DNA of 64,000 nt from contig CP053915.1 in NCBI GenBank assembly GCA_021496925.1, positions 496,001-560,000 of the forward strand, read 5' to 3'. The DNA is from Acidovorax sp. YS12. Lineage in GTDB: Bacteria > Pseudomonadota > Gammaproteobacteria > Burkholderiales > Burkholderiaceae_C. The notes beneath the pieces are model-generated. The model was not told the origin of the DNA. It was given only the letters and a program-made list of their open reading frames with translations, and ran no database searches. This document shows positions 24,519 to 32,674 of the stretch, in pieces (position 1 is the stretch's first letter; every line of letters starts with the position of its first letter). The position numbers and the translations under genes are program-made.

Positions 24519-25730
24519 TCAGAACCCCATGCGTTGCGCGCGTGCGGTGAAGAAGATGCCGCTCGGGGCATCGACAGGCAGCGTGGCCTGCGCCTGCAGC
24601 GTGTGCGTGTCGTAAACCTGAATGCGGTTGTCGTCGCGGCAGCTGATCCACACCGATTCGCCGCGTGGCGTGAATTCCATGTGCAGCACGGCCTTGCCGG
24701 GCTCCAGCGTCTGCACCACGCGCTGGCTCGGGGTGTCGATGACCTGCACGCGGTTGTAGTCGGGCACCGAGAAGTTGACCCAGACCTGGCGCCCGTCGGG
24801 GCGCGCCATGACGAACACCGGCTGGCCCGCGACCGGGATGCGCCCGACCTCGGCCCAGGTGGCGGTATCGACGATGAGCACCTCGTGGCGGCCGATGGCG
24901 GGCAGGTAGGCGTGGCGCCCGGCCACGGCCCAGCCGCGCAGGTGCGGCATCTTGTACACGGGCAGGGGCTGCTGGCCGCGCCCATAGCCGCCGAGGATGC
25001 GGCGCGCGCGCGGCTGTTCTTCCCACAGATCCACCATGGCCAGGCCGTCCTCGCCGAACAGGCCGGCGATGTAGTGGCGGCCGTTGGGCGACACCAGGGC
25101 GTCGTAGGGCTGCTTGCCGATGCCTTCCAGCGTGGTGACGCGGGGCTTGCGCGGGTCGGCGCAGTCGGCGATGCAGATGGCGCCGGCGTCGAACAGGCTG
25201 TAGATGAAGCGGCGCTGCGGCAGGTCGGCCAGGCCGACGACGCGCGAGCGCTCGCCGCGGGGGGTGAGCGCGGGCAGGTCTGCCAGCAGCTCCAGCGTGG
25301 CGGCGTCGAACACCTTGATGCCGCCGGGCGTGTAGTTCTGCGCCACCACCAGGCTGCCGTCGGCGCTGATGGCGCCGCCGATGGAGTTGCCCGCCTGCAT
25401 GACGCGGGCGGTGATGCGCCGGGCCAGGATGTCGACCTGGGTCAGTCCGCCGTCGCGGCCGAAGACGTAGGCGAAGCGCTCATCGCGCGAGAACACCACC
25501 GAGGCGTGCGAGAGGTCGCCCAGGCCGGTGACGCGGCCGATGGCCTCGCGGCGGCTGGTGTTGACCAGGGTGAGCGCGCCCTGGGCGCGCTCGATGACCA
25601 CGCCCAGGTCGCCCGTGCCTTGCAGCGCGGTGGCGGGGGCGGACGTGGCCAGGGAAGAGGTGGCCGCGCAGCCGCTGGCGAGCAGCGGCGCGCTGGCGCT
25701 GAGGGAGAGCAGGGTGCGCCGGTTCATCAT
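24519..25730 (-). CDS. nirF: NirF, d1-heme synthesis propeller lipoprotein
   Basis: 403 residues. The leader MMNRRTLLSLSASAPLLASG ends at a lipobox cysteine, so a periplasmic lipoprotein is likely; the adjacent arginines might also suit Tat. The rest is a cytochrome d1-type beta-propeller without a c-heme site. NirF is required for d1 heme formation and binds a late precursor. Its ATG overlaps the nirC stop (ATGA). Confidence 0.92.
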   Translation of the reverse strand: MMNRRTLLSLSASAPLLASGCAATSSLATSAPATALQGTGDLGVVIERAQGALTLVNTSRREAIGRVTGLGDLSHASVVFSRDERFAYVFGRDGGLTQVDILARRITARVMQAGNSIGGAISADGSLVVAQNYTPGGIKVFDAATLELLADLPALTPRGERSRVVGLADLPQRRFIYSLFDAGAICIADCADPRKPRVTTLEGIGKQPYDALVSPNGRHYIAGLFGEDGLAMVDLWEEQPRARRILGGYGRGQQPLPVYKMPHLRGWAVAGRHAYLPAIGRHEVLIVDTATWAEVGRIPVAGQPVFVMARPDGRQVWVNFSVPDYNRVQVIDTPSQRVVQTLEPGKAVLHMEFTPRGESVWISCRDDNRIQVYDTHTLQAQATLPVDAPSGIFFTARAQRMGF

Positions 25731-26083
25731 GGGGCGGAGCTCCTGTTTTCTTCGGGGAAGCCGCTGGCCAGTTGCTCTGCGATCCACCGCGCCTCGGCGC
25801 CCTGGAGCATGGCGCTCCAGGGGGGCATGGGTGTTCCGGGGATGCCGTGCAGGATGACCGCGGCCAGATAGTCCGGGGGTTTGCCGGCCAGGGCCTGGCG
25901 CGTGAGCGCCGGGCCCAGGCCGCCGGTGAGACGCATGCCATGGCACGAGCCGCAGTCCTGCCGCACCATGCGCACGAGCTGCGCGGTGCGCTCGGGGCCG
26001 GGCACGGGCACTGGCGCGGTTTGCGCACCAGCGGCCGTGGCCAGCAGCACCCCAGCCAGGGACAGGACGGCGGAACGTGGCAT
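25727..26083 (-). CDS. nirC: small periplasmic cytochrome c NirC (c55x)
   Basis: 118 residues: a signal peptide ending ATAAGAQ, one heme motif CGSCH and a Met-containing stretch PGTPMPPW. NirC-type cytochromes can donate electrons to NirS and help its maturation. It lies 21 bp after nirS and overlaps nirF. No NirM (c551) gene is present in the window, so NirC or another cytochrome must serve as donor. Confidence 0.9.
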   Translation of the reverse strand: MPRSAVLSLAGVLLATAAGAQTAPVPVPGPERTAQLVRMVRQDCGSCHGMRLTGGLGPALTRQALAGKPPDYLAAVILHGIPGTPMPPWSAMLQGAEARWIAEQLASGFPEENRSSAP

Positions 26084-26104
26084 GTCAGGTCTCCAATCGC
26101 AGAA

Positions 26105-27826
26105 TCAGTAGACGTCGTGCTGCGTGTTGTACACGTTGAAGTGGCCGGTCGGGGTGATCAGGCGCGGGTCCTTGATGACCTTTTTCAGCTTCAGCGTCTT
26201 GTCGTCCACGACAACCAGGGCGCTTTGCTTGTCCTTGGCCGACCAGACGGCGAACCATACCTCGTCACCCGCCTTGTTGTACTCGGGCTGGGTCACGCGC
26301 TTGGCACCGCCGTCGTCCGGCAGGCCGGCCCATTCGGCGATGGGCAGCGTGGTGTAGCCCTTGTCGAGGTTGGCGATGTCGAACACCACGACGGCTTGCG
26401 AAACCTTCGGATCGGGGTTCAGCGGCGCGTCGGACCACAGGTGCTTGGACTTGGGGTGGCTCTTGATGAAGAGCGCGCCGCCGCCCGGGCCCTTGAGCTT
26501 GGCCACTTCCTTGAAGGCATATTGCTTGTGCTTCTCGGGGTCGGTGCCGACGAGCGAGATGGTCTCGTCGCCCAGGTGGCCGGTGGCCCACACGGGGCCG
26601 TACTTCGGATGGGTGAAGTTGGCGCCACGGCCCGGGTGGGGGATCTTGCCCACTTCGGTCAGGCCGGCGAGCTTGCCGTCCTTCGCATCGATCGCGGCGA
26701 TCTTGTTGCTGTTGTTGGCGGCCACCATGAAGTAGCGCTTGGACGAGTCCCAGCCGCCGTCATGCAGGAACGGGGCCGAGCCGATCTCGGTGGTCTTGAG
26801 GGAGTTGAGGTTGGAATAGTCCACCAGCATGGTCTTGCCGGTTTCCTTCACGTTCACCAGGAACTCGGGCTTGTAGTGCGAGGCCACGATGGAGGCCACG
26901 CGCGGCTCCGGATGGTATTCCTGCGTGCCCACGACCATGCCGCGGGTGGAGACGATCTTCAGCGGCTCCAGCGTGTCGCCGTCCATGATGGTGTACTGGG
27001 GCGGCCAGTACGAGCCGGCGATGGCCAGCTTGTCCTCGTAGCCCTTGAACTTGGAGGTATCGACCGAACGCGCCTCCAGGCCCACGCGCACCTCGGCCAC
27101 GTTGTCGGGCTTTTCCATCCACAGGTCGATCATGTTGATCTTGGCGTCGCGGCCGATCACGAACAGGTAGCGGCCCGAGGCCGACATGCGCGAGATGTGC
27201 ACCGCGTAGCCGGTCTTGACGATGTTGATGATCTCCTTGGTGTCGCCATCGACCAGCGCCACTTCGCCCGTGTCGCGCAGCGTGGTGGAGAAGATGTTGT
27301 CGATGTTGTACTTGTTCATCTTCTTCTTCGGACGCTGGTCCGGAGGAATGATGACTTTCCAGGTGTTCTTGGTGTCGGCCATGCTCCACTCCGGCGGGGT
27401 GGGAGGGTCTTGCTGGATGTAGCGCGCCATCAGGTCCACGGTGGCCTCGTCGAACTCACCCGAGGTCTGCCAGTTCGGCATGCCGGCGGGCGAGCCGTAG
27501 GCGATGAAGACCTTCAGGTAGTCGGTGCCCTTGCCCAGGGTGATGTCCGGGGTGAGCGGCTTGCCGGTGGCGCCCTTGCGCAGCACGCCGTGGCAGCCGG
27601 CGCAGCGCTCGAAGTAGATCTGGCGCGCGCGGTCGAACTCGGCCTGCGTCATCTTCGGCGCCTTGGGGTTCGAGCTCTGGTACATCGGCACGTCGGCCAG
27701 CGGCGAGCCGCCGGCCGCCTGGTAGTTCTTCTCCGCCTCCGCGATAGGCTTTTGCGCCATGGCGGTGGCCGACACCAGGGTGGCGGCCGCTAGCGCGACC
27801 AGCCTGGCAATTCTTTTTGCGGTCAT
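26105..27826 (-). CDS. nirS: cytochrome cd1 nitrite reductase
   Basis: 573 residues, typical for NirS. Signal peptide (ending SATAMAQ), an N-terminal cytochrome c domain with CAGCH and a C-terminal d1-heme propeller ending FNVYNTQHDVY. It reduces nitrite to NO in the periplasm as a homodimer. It is the first gene of the leftward nir transcript. The 213-bp gap to nirE contains a Dnr-type palindrome about 143 bp upstream of the ATG. Confidence 0.98.
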   Translation of the reverse strand: MTAKRIARLVALAAATLVSATAMAQKPIAEAEKNYQAAGGSPLADVPMYQSSNPKAPKMTQAEFDRARQIYFERCAGCHGVLRKGATGKPLTPDITLGKGTDYLKVFIAYGSPAGMPNWQTSGEFDEATVDLMARYIQQDPPTPPEWSMADTKNTWKVIIPPDQRPKKKMNKYNIDNIFSTTLRDTGEVALVDGDTKEIINIVKTGYAVHISRMSASGRYLFVIGRDAKINMIDLWMEKPDNVAEVRVGLEARSVDTSKFKGYEDKLAIAGSYWPPQYTIMDGDTLEPLKIVSTRGMVVGTQEYHPEPRVASIVASHYKPEFLVNVKETGKTMLVDYSNLNSLKTTEIGSAPFLHDGGWDSSKRYFMVAANNSNKIAAIDAKDGKLAGLTEVGKIPHPGRGANFTHPKYGPVWATGHLGDETISLVGTDPEKHKQYAFKEVAKLKGPGGGALFIKSHPKSKHLWSDAPLNPDPKVSQAVVVFDIANLDKGYTTLPIAEWAGLPDDGGAKRVTQPEYNKAGDEVWFAVWSAKDKQSALVVVDDKTLKLKKVIKDPRLITPTGHFNVYNTQHDVY

Positions 27827-27962
27827 TGTGGGTCCTCTGCGTCAGGGATCAGCACATGGGTAGTGTCCGCGGCGGATGCCGCGGCACTTCTCGCGAGGTC
27901 GCTGTCCATTTCCCTCTTCTTGCGAGTAACGGCATCGTCGCCGTGGGTGGGCCTGGCTGTCC

Positions 27963-27976
27963 TTGAACTGGTTCAA
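27963..27976. promoter_or_regulatory. Dnr/Fnr-type operator between nirS and nirE
   Basis: TTGAACTGGTTCAA within the dyad CTTGAAC-TG-GTTCAAG; the half-sites are identical to those of the norC site. Its centre is 70 bp from the nirE ATG and ~143 bp from the nirS ATG. The nirE distance fits direct class II activation; for nirS a longer leader would be needed, or the site serves both. Confidence 0.78.
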
Positions 27977-28039
27977 GGACGGAGCCCCGCATGCGCCCGA
28001 ACAATGCCTGCACCACGATGCCGACAAAGAAAGGCCGCC

Positions 28040-28876
28040 ATGAAGTTCGTTGAAGACGCGCGCTGGTTCCGCGCTCCCCCCCGCGAGGAATGCGCCAACA
28101 CCCCCCTGCCGCCAGGGCGCGTGACCCTGGTCGGCGCCGGGCCGGGCGACCCCGAGCTGCTCACGCTGCGCGCCGTCAAGGCGCTGCGCGGCGCGCGCCT
28201 GGTGCTGTACGACCACCTCGTCGGCAAGGAGGTGCTGCGCTACGTGGCCGAGGATGCCGACCTGATCTACGTCGGCAAGGAGTCCTCGCACCACACGCTG
28301 CCGCAGGAGTCCATCATCGACCTGATGGTGCGCCTGGCGCGCAGCGGCCGTCCGCTGGTGCGGCTCAAGGGCGGCGACGGCTTCATCTTCGGCCGGGGCG
28401 GCGAGGAGGCCCAGGCCCTGGCCGAGGCCGGCATCCCGTTCGAGGTGGTGCCCGGCATCACGGCGGCCCAGGGCGCGGGGGCCTGCGCCGGCATCCCGCT
28501 GACGCACCGCGACCACGCGGCCACGCTGGTGTTCGCCACCGGCCACCTGCGCGGCGACAACGAGGTGGCGCTCGACTGGGAACTGCTGGCGCGCCCGCGC
28601 CAGACCGTGGTGATCTACATGGGCATCGGCACGCTGCCCACCATCTGCGCCGAGCTGGCGCGCCACGGCCTGCCCGGCGACACGCCGGCGGCGCTGGTCG
28701 AGCAGGCCTCGCTGCCCACGCAGCGCTGCATCACCGGCACCCTGCAGGCGCTGCCCGCGCTGGCGCAGGAGCACCGCGTGCGCCCGCCCGCGCTCATCGT
28801 CATCGGCGGCGTGGTGGCGCTGCAGCCGCAACTGCTGCAAGGCATGCGCGGTCTGGCGCAGCCGGTGGCCCTGTAG
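28040..28876 (+). CDS. nirE: uroporphyrinogen-III C-methyltransferase NirE
   Basis: 278 residues of the SUMT fold: GAGPGDPELLTLRAVKAL at the start, GGDGFIFGRGGEE and TTL-like VVIYMGIG later. It makes precorrin-2 from uroporphyrinogen III with two SAM, feeding siroheme and then d1 heme. The position, divergent from nirS, marks it as the dedicated NirE; a general CysG/CobA would be expected elsewhere. The ATG follows AAAGAAAGG. Confidence 0.93.
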   Translation: MKFVEDARWFRAPPREECANTPLPPGRVTLVGAGPGDPELLTLRAVKALRGARLVLYDHLVGKEVLRYVAEDADLIYVGKESSHHTLPQESIIDLMVRLARSGRPLVRLKGGDGFIFGRGGEEAQALAEAGIPFEVVPGITAAQGAGACAGIPLTHRDHAATLVFATGHLRGDNEVALDWELLARPRQTVVIYMGIGTLPTICAELARHGLPGDTPAALVEQASLPTQRCITGTLQALPALAQEHRVRPPALIVIGGVVALQPQLLQGMRGLAQPVAL

Positions 28877-28892
28877 CAGATTACTCCTGTTT

Positions 28893-28932
28893 CGATAGCT
28901 GCCAGCGCTTTCCAGATAAGCGCTGGTGGCCG
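28893..28932 (+). repeat. dispersed ~45-bp repeat, copy 6
   Basis: CGATAGCTGCCAGCGCTT, a centre, AAGCGCTGGTGGCC. It lies in the nirE-rng gap, at the right border of the denitrification block. Confidence 0.8.
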
Positions 28933-29012
28933 ATTCGACGCCTATTCGTCATGTGGGCCCGTGTGGCGAAACGCTTTGAGGCATCATGGCTGCCTCAAGG
29001 AATTCCGCCGCC

Positions 29013-30500
29013 ATGCAACAAGACATTCTCATCAACTGGTCCCCGCAGGAAACGCGCGTCGCGGTGGTCGAAAACGGCGCGGTGCAGGAACTGCACGTCG
29101 AGCGCACGCTGGAACGCGGTCGGGTCGGCAACATCTACCTGGGCCGGGTCTCGCGCGTGCTGCCGGGCATGCAGTCGGCGTTCATCGACATCGGCCTGGA
29201 GCGCGCGGCCTTCCTGCACGTGGCCGACGTGTGGCAGCGCCAGGAGGGCGGCGAGGCGCCGATGTTCGCGCGCAAGGGCGAGCCGCCCGTGCCCATCGAG
29301 AAGCAGGTGTTCGAGGGCCAGTCGCTGATGGTGCAGGTCATCAAGGATCCCATCGGCAGCAAGGGCGCGCGCCTGTCCACCCAGATCAGCATCGCCGGGC
29401 GGCTGCTGGTGTTCCTGCCACAGGACGACCACGTGGGCGTGTCGCAGAAGATCCCGGCCGACGAACGCGACGCGCTGCGTGCGCGCCTGCAGGCGCTGGT
29501 GGGCGACAAGGCATCGGGGGGCGGTGGGGGCTTCATCCTGCGCACCAACGGCGAGGACGCCAGTGACGAGGAACTGGCCGAGGACATCGCCTACCTGCGC
29601 AAGACCTGGACCGGCATCCGCCAGGCCGCCATGCGCCTGCCGCCGCTGTCGCTGCTGTACCAGGACCTGAACCTGCTGCAGCGCGTGCTGCGCGACATCG
29701 TCAGCGAGGACACGCAAGGCATCCGGATCGACTCGCGCGAGCAGTTCGCCGCGCTGCAGCAGTTCGGGCGCGAGTTCATGCCCGCTGCGGCGGCCAAGCT
29801 GCAGCTGTACAAGGGCGAGCGGCCGATCTTCGACCTGTTCGCCATCGACGAGGAAATCGCCCGCGCGCTGGGGCGGCGCGTCGATCTGAAGTCGGGCGGC
29901 TACCTGATCGTGGACCAGACCGAGGCGCTGACCACCATCGACGTGAACACTGGCGGCTACGTCGGCGCGCGCAACTTCGACGACACCATCTTCAAGACCA
30001 ACCTGGAGGCCGCCGGCGCCATCGCACGCCAGCTGCGCCTGCGCAACCTGGGCGGCATCGTCATCGCCGACTTTATCGACATGCTGCGCGAGGACCACAA
30101 GAGCGCCGTGCTGGCCGAGTTCAAGAAGCAGCTCGCGCGCGACCGCGTCAAGACCATGGTGGGCGGCTTCTCGCAGCTCGGCCTGGTGGAGATGACACGC
30201 AAGCGCACGCGCGAGTCGCTCGCCCACATGCTGTGCGAGCCGTGCCCCACCTGCCACGGCGTGGGCGAGGTGAAGACCGCGCGCAGCGTGTGCTACGACA
30301 TCCTGCGCGAGGTGCTGCGCGAGGCGCGCCAGTTCAATCCGCGCGAGTTCCGCGTCATCGCCTCGCCCAAGGTGGTGGAACTGTTTCTCGACGAAGAAAG
30401 CCAGCACCTGGCCGGGCTGTCGGATTTCATCGGCAAGCCGATCTCGCTGCAGTCCGAGAGTTCGATGGGGCAGGAGCAGTACGACATCGTCTTAATTTGA
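29013..30500 (+). CDS. rng: ribonuclease G
   Basis: 495 residues, the usual RNase G length, without the RNase E scaffold. S1 domain (about 35-125), metal-binding DVNTGGYVG in the DNase I-like domain, and the zinc-link CEPCPTC. It matures the 5' end of 16S rRNA and degrades some mRNAs. AAGGAA precedes the ATG by ten bases; an ATG 27 bases earlier is also open. The gene often follows maf directly. Confidence 0.96.
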   Translation: MQQDILINWSPQETRVAVVENGAVQELHVERTLERGRVGNIYLGRVSRVLPGMQSAFIDIGLERAAFLHVADVWQRQEGGEAPMFARKGEPPVPIEKQVFEGQSLMVQVIKDPIGSKGARLSTQISIAGRLLVFLPQDDHVGVSQKIPADERDALRARLQALVGDKASGGGGGFILRTNGEDASDEELAEDIAYLRKTWTGIRQAAMRLPPLSLLYQDLNLLQRVLRDIVSEDTQGIRIDSREQFAALQQFGREFMPAAAAKLQLYKGERPIFDLFAIDEEIARALGRRVDLKSGGYLIVDQTEALTTIDVNTGGYVGARNFDDTIFKTNLEAAGAIARQLRLRNLGGIVIADFIDMLREDHKSAVLAEFKKQLARDRVKTMVGGFSQLGLVEMTRKRTRESLAHMLCEPCPTCHGVGEVKTARSVCYDILREVLREARQFNPREFRVIASPKVVELFLDEESQHLAGLSDFIGKPISLQSESSMGQEQYDIVLI

Positions 30501-30548
30501 CGTCCAGGTCGGAGGGTGTGCAGAATTTTGTGTAAACGGGCAATCCAC

Positions 30549-30566
30549 CGCCGGCGCAAGCCGGCG
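30549..30566 (+). other. GNRA-capped stem-loop after rng
   Basis: CGCCGGC, the tetraloop GCAA and GCCGGCG form a perfect 7-bp GC stem 48 bp after the rng stop. No T-tract follows, so it is more likely an RNA-stabilising or repeat-type hairpin than an intrinsic terminator. Confidence 0.5.
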
Positions 30567-30715
30567 TGTCCGTAAGCACCACGAGCACCAAGAAACACGA
30601 AGTACCTGAAGAACCGTTGTCCAGCCTGCAGGCCAGCTACAAGAAGCCTGAAGACCTCATCGGCGACAACGGCCTGCTCAACAGTTGACCAAATTGCTCG
30701 TCAAGTTGAGAGAGC
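30566..30715 (+). pseudogene. IS256-type transposase N-terminal remnant
   Basis: From GTG at 30566 the frame reads VSVSTTSTKKHEVPEEP... then LQASYKKPEDLIGDNGLL, which matches the start of IS256-family (Mutator) transposases. The frame then hits TGA; restoring one G at about 30677 (CTCAAG-CAG) would continue it as KQLTKLLVKL, the next family segment. About 50 residues remain; no catalytic part is present. It is a frameshifted leftover. Confidence 0.65.
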
Positions 30716-30738
30716 CGCACAGAGAAATCTTTGTTTTC

Positions 30739-31101
30739 TCAGCGCGCTGCGCTGAGTTCCGCCAGATCGCGTTCCAGCAGGGCTGGATCGCCGAGTTGCA
30801 GCTCAATGAGGCGCCGCAGGTGGGTCACGCTGTCGAGGTCGATGCTGTCGCAGCGCAGGCCCATGCTGGGGCCTTCGGTGTGGACGATTTCCATGCGCAT
30901 GGCGATGTGATCCCGTTCGCCGAGTTGTACGGTCAGCTGGCAGGCGGTGCCGGCGGCCAGGGAAACGGGGTCTGCCGCGAGCAGCAGGGCGCCCTTGAGG
31001 GAAAGGTCCAGCACCTGGACGTCGAACACGCCCTGGGCGCAGCTCAATTGGGCGGGGGAGTCGAACTGGACGCGGACGAAATGGCGGCGCTCGTGGGGCA
31101 T
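30739..31101 (-). CDS. PilZ-domain protein
   Basis: 120 residues, a single PilZ domain. The c-di-GMP-binding elements are RRHFVRVQF at the N-terminus (RxxxR-like) and DLSLKGALL (D/NxSxxG). Such proteins act as c-di-GMP effectors for motility, pili or polysaccharide. Two GGDEF-EAL proteins occur 15-25 kb away. The IS701-type element sits 78 bp upstream of its ATG and may have changed its promoter. Confidence 0.85.
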   Translation of the reverse strand: MPHERRHFVRVQFDSPAQLSCAQGVFDVQVLDLSLKGALLLAADPVSLAAGTACQLTVQLGERDHIAMRMEIVHTEGPSMGLRCDSIDLDSVTHLRRLIELQLGDPALLERDLAELSAAR

Positions 31102-31182
31102 GGGCGGTTCCTGGTGGGCCGGTGGTGCAGTGCCATCATGCTAGCGCGTGGGCGGTGCCGTGCAAACCCAGTTATCACCTAG

Positions 31183-32659
31183 TCTTACTGTGTTAATAAA
31201 ATCAAGGCCTTATGCGAGAATCGTCGCGCAGGAGGTGAGCCTTGATGGAAGAACTTCAAGAGTTTGAGCGCTACCTCGCGCACCTGGGTGGCGGGCTTGG
31301 TCATGCAGACCGGCAGGCCGGGCTGCGCGGGTACTGCACCGGGCTGATGGCACCGCTTTCGCGCAAGAGCGTGGAGCCCATGGCCGCACACCTGGCGCCG
31401 CAGGCCACACGCTCGCGCCACCAGTCACTACATCATTTTGTCGCCGACTCTGCGTGGTCAGATGAAGAGATGCTGCTGCGCGTAGCCCAGTGGGTGGTGC
31501 CCGCGATGGACTTCCAGGAGGGCGGTTGGTGGATCGTGGACGACACGGGCTTTCCCAAGCAAGGCCACCATTCGGTGGGCGTGGCCCGGCAGTACTGCGG
31601 CATGCTGGGCAAGCAGGACAACTGCCAAGTGGCGGTCAGCGTGAGCCTGGCCTGTCAGGCGGGAAGTCTGCCGGTGGCCTGGCAGCTGTACTTGCCCAAG
31701 GAATGGGCGGACGATCCGGTGCGGCGCCACAAGGCTGGCATCCCTCAAGAGTTGCAATTCGCCACCAAGGGGCAGATCGCGCTGGCCCAGATCAAGCACC
31801 TGGTGGCGCAAGGCGCACCCAGGCACTGCGTGCTGGCCGATGCAGGCTACGGCGTGGATACCGCGTTTCGAGAGGGGCTGAGCGAGATGGGTCTGCCCTA
31901 CGTGGTGGGTGTGACGGGCCCCGTGACGGTATGGCCACCAGGGCATGCACCGCTGTCGCCAGCGCCCTACAGCGGTCGCGGCCCAGTTCCCAAACGCCAG
32001 CGGCTGGGTGATGCCATGCACGAGCGGCCCCTGTCGGCCAGGGACGTGGCGTTCGGCCTGGAACCTGCCCAGTGGCACAGCATTGAATGGCGAGAGGGCA
32101 CGAACTTCACGCTGCGCTCGCGCTTTGCGCGTGTGCGTGTCAAGGCAGCCCACCGAGAGCAGCTACGCACGCAGCAACGGCCACAAGAGTGGCTGCTCAT
32201 CGAATGGCCCGAAGGCCACAAAGAGCCAATGAAGTATTGGCTGAACACGCTGCCCGAAGACACAGAACTGCAACGCATGGTGCTTGAGGCCAAGATGCGC
32301 TGGCGCATCGAGCGCGACTACCAGGACCTCAAGCAGGATCTGGGACTGGGACACTACGAAGGCCGGGGCTGGCGCGGGTTCCACCACCACGCCAGCCTGA
32401 GCATTGCGGCCTACGGCTTTCTGATGGCGCAGCAGTTGCGCCATCAGGAAGGGCTGGGCAAAAAAAACGCCGCACGAGGCGAAGAATCTGCCCTACCCAC
32501 GCATTACAAGCCTCGCGGAAGCCCAGCGCACGCAGCGCCACGTCCCATCATCCATCACGACGTTGCGGCTGCGTATCGCCGCAGCATTGCTCAGGACGCT
32601 GCCTAGGTGTCCATGTTGCATGCGCATCAACGCTAGGCTACGTTTTTGACACAGTAAGA
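31183..32659 (+). mobile_element. IS701-family insertion sequence
   Basis: Terminal inverted repeats are TCTTACTGTGTTAA (31183-31196) and its near-perfect inverse at 32646-32659 (13 of 14). They are flanked on both sides by CTAG (31179-31182 and 32660-32663), a 4-bp target duplication that fits the YTAR preference of the IS701 family. One complete transposase gene fills the 1477-bp element, which looks intact and recent. Confidence 0.88.
31245..32606 (+). CDS. IS701-family DDE transposase
   Basis: 453 residues. Seen: WIVDDTGFPKQG carrying the first catalytic Asp and CVLADAGYGVDT the second; the C-terminal RWRIERDYQDLKQDLGLGHYE contains the Glu-bearing helix. The start is the ATG with GGAGGTGA seven bases upstream, one codon after a TTG. 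The C-terminus (AAAYRRSIAQDA) stays inside the right end of the element. Confidence 0.92.
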   Translation: MEELQEFERYLAHLGGGLGHADRQAGLRGYCTGLMAPLSRKSVEPMAAHLAPQATRSRHQSLHHFVADSAWSDEEMLLRVAQWVVPAMDFQEGGWWIVDDTGFPKQGHHSVGVARQYCGMLGKQDNCQVAVSVSLACQAGSLPVAWQLYLPKEWADDPVRRHKAGIPQELQFATKGQIALAQIKHLVAQGAPRHCVLADAGYGVDTAFREGLSEMGLPYVVGVTGPVTVWPPGHAPLSPAPYSGRGPVPKRQRLGDAMHERPLSARDVAFGLEPAQWHSIEWREGTNFTLRSRFARVRVKAAHREQLRTQQRPQEWLLIEWPEGHKEPMKYWLNTLPEDTELQRMVLEAKMRWRIERDYQDLKQDLGLGHYEGRGWRGFHHHASLSIAAYGFLMAQQLRHQEGLGKKNAARGEESALPTHYKPRGSPAHAAPRPIIHHDVAAAYRRSIAQDAA

Positions 32660-32674
32660 CTAGGGAAGGTCTTA

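Noticed and set aside
30739..31182. Forward frame at 30685-31182 as a gene
   Set aside because: Antisense to the PilZ-domain gene and lacking any motif.
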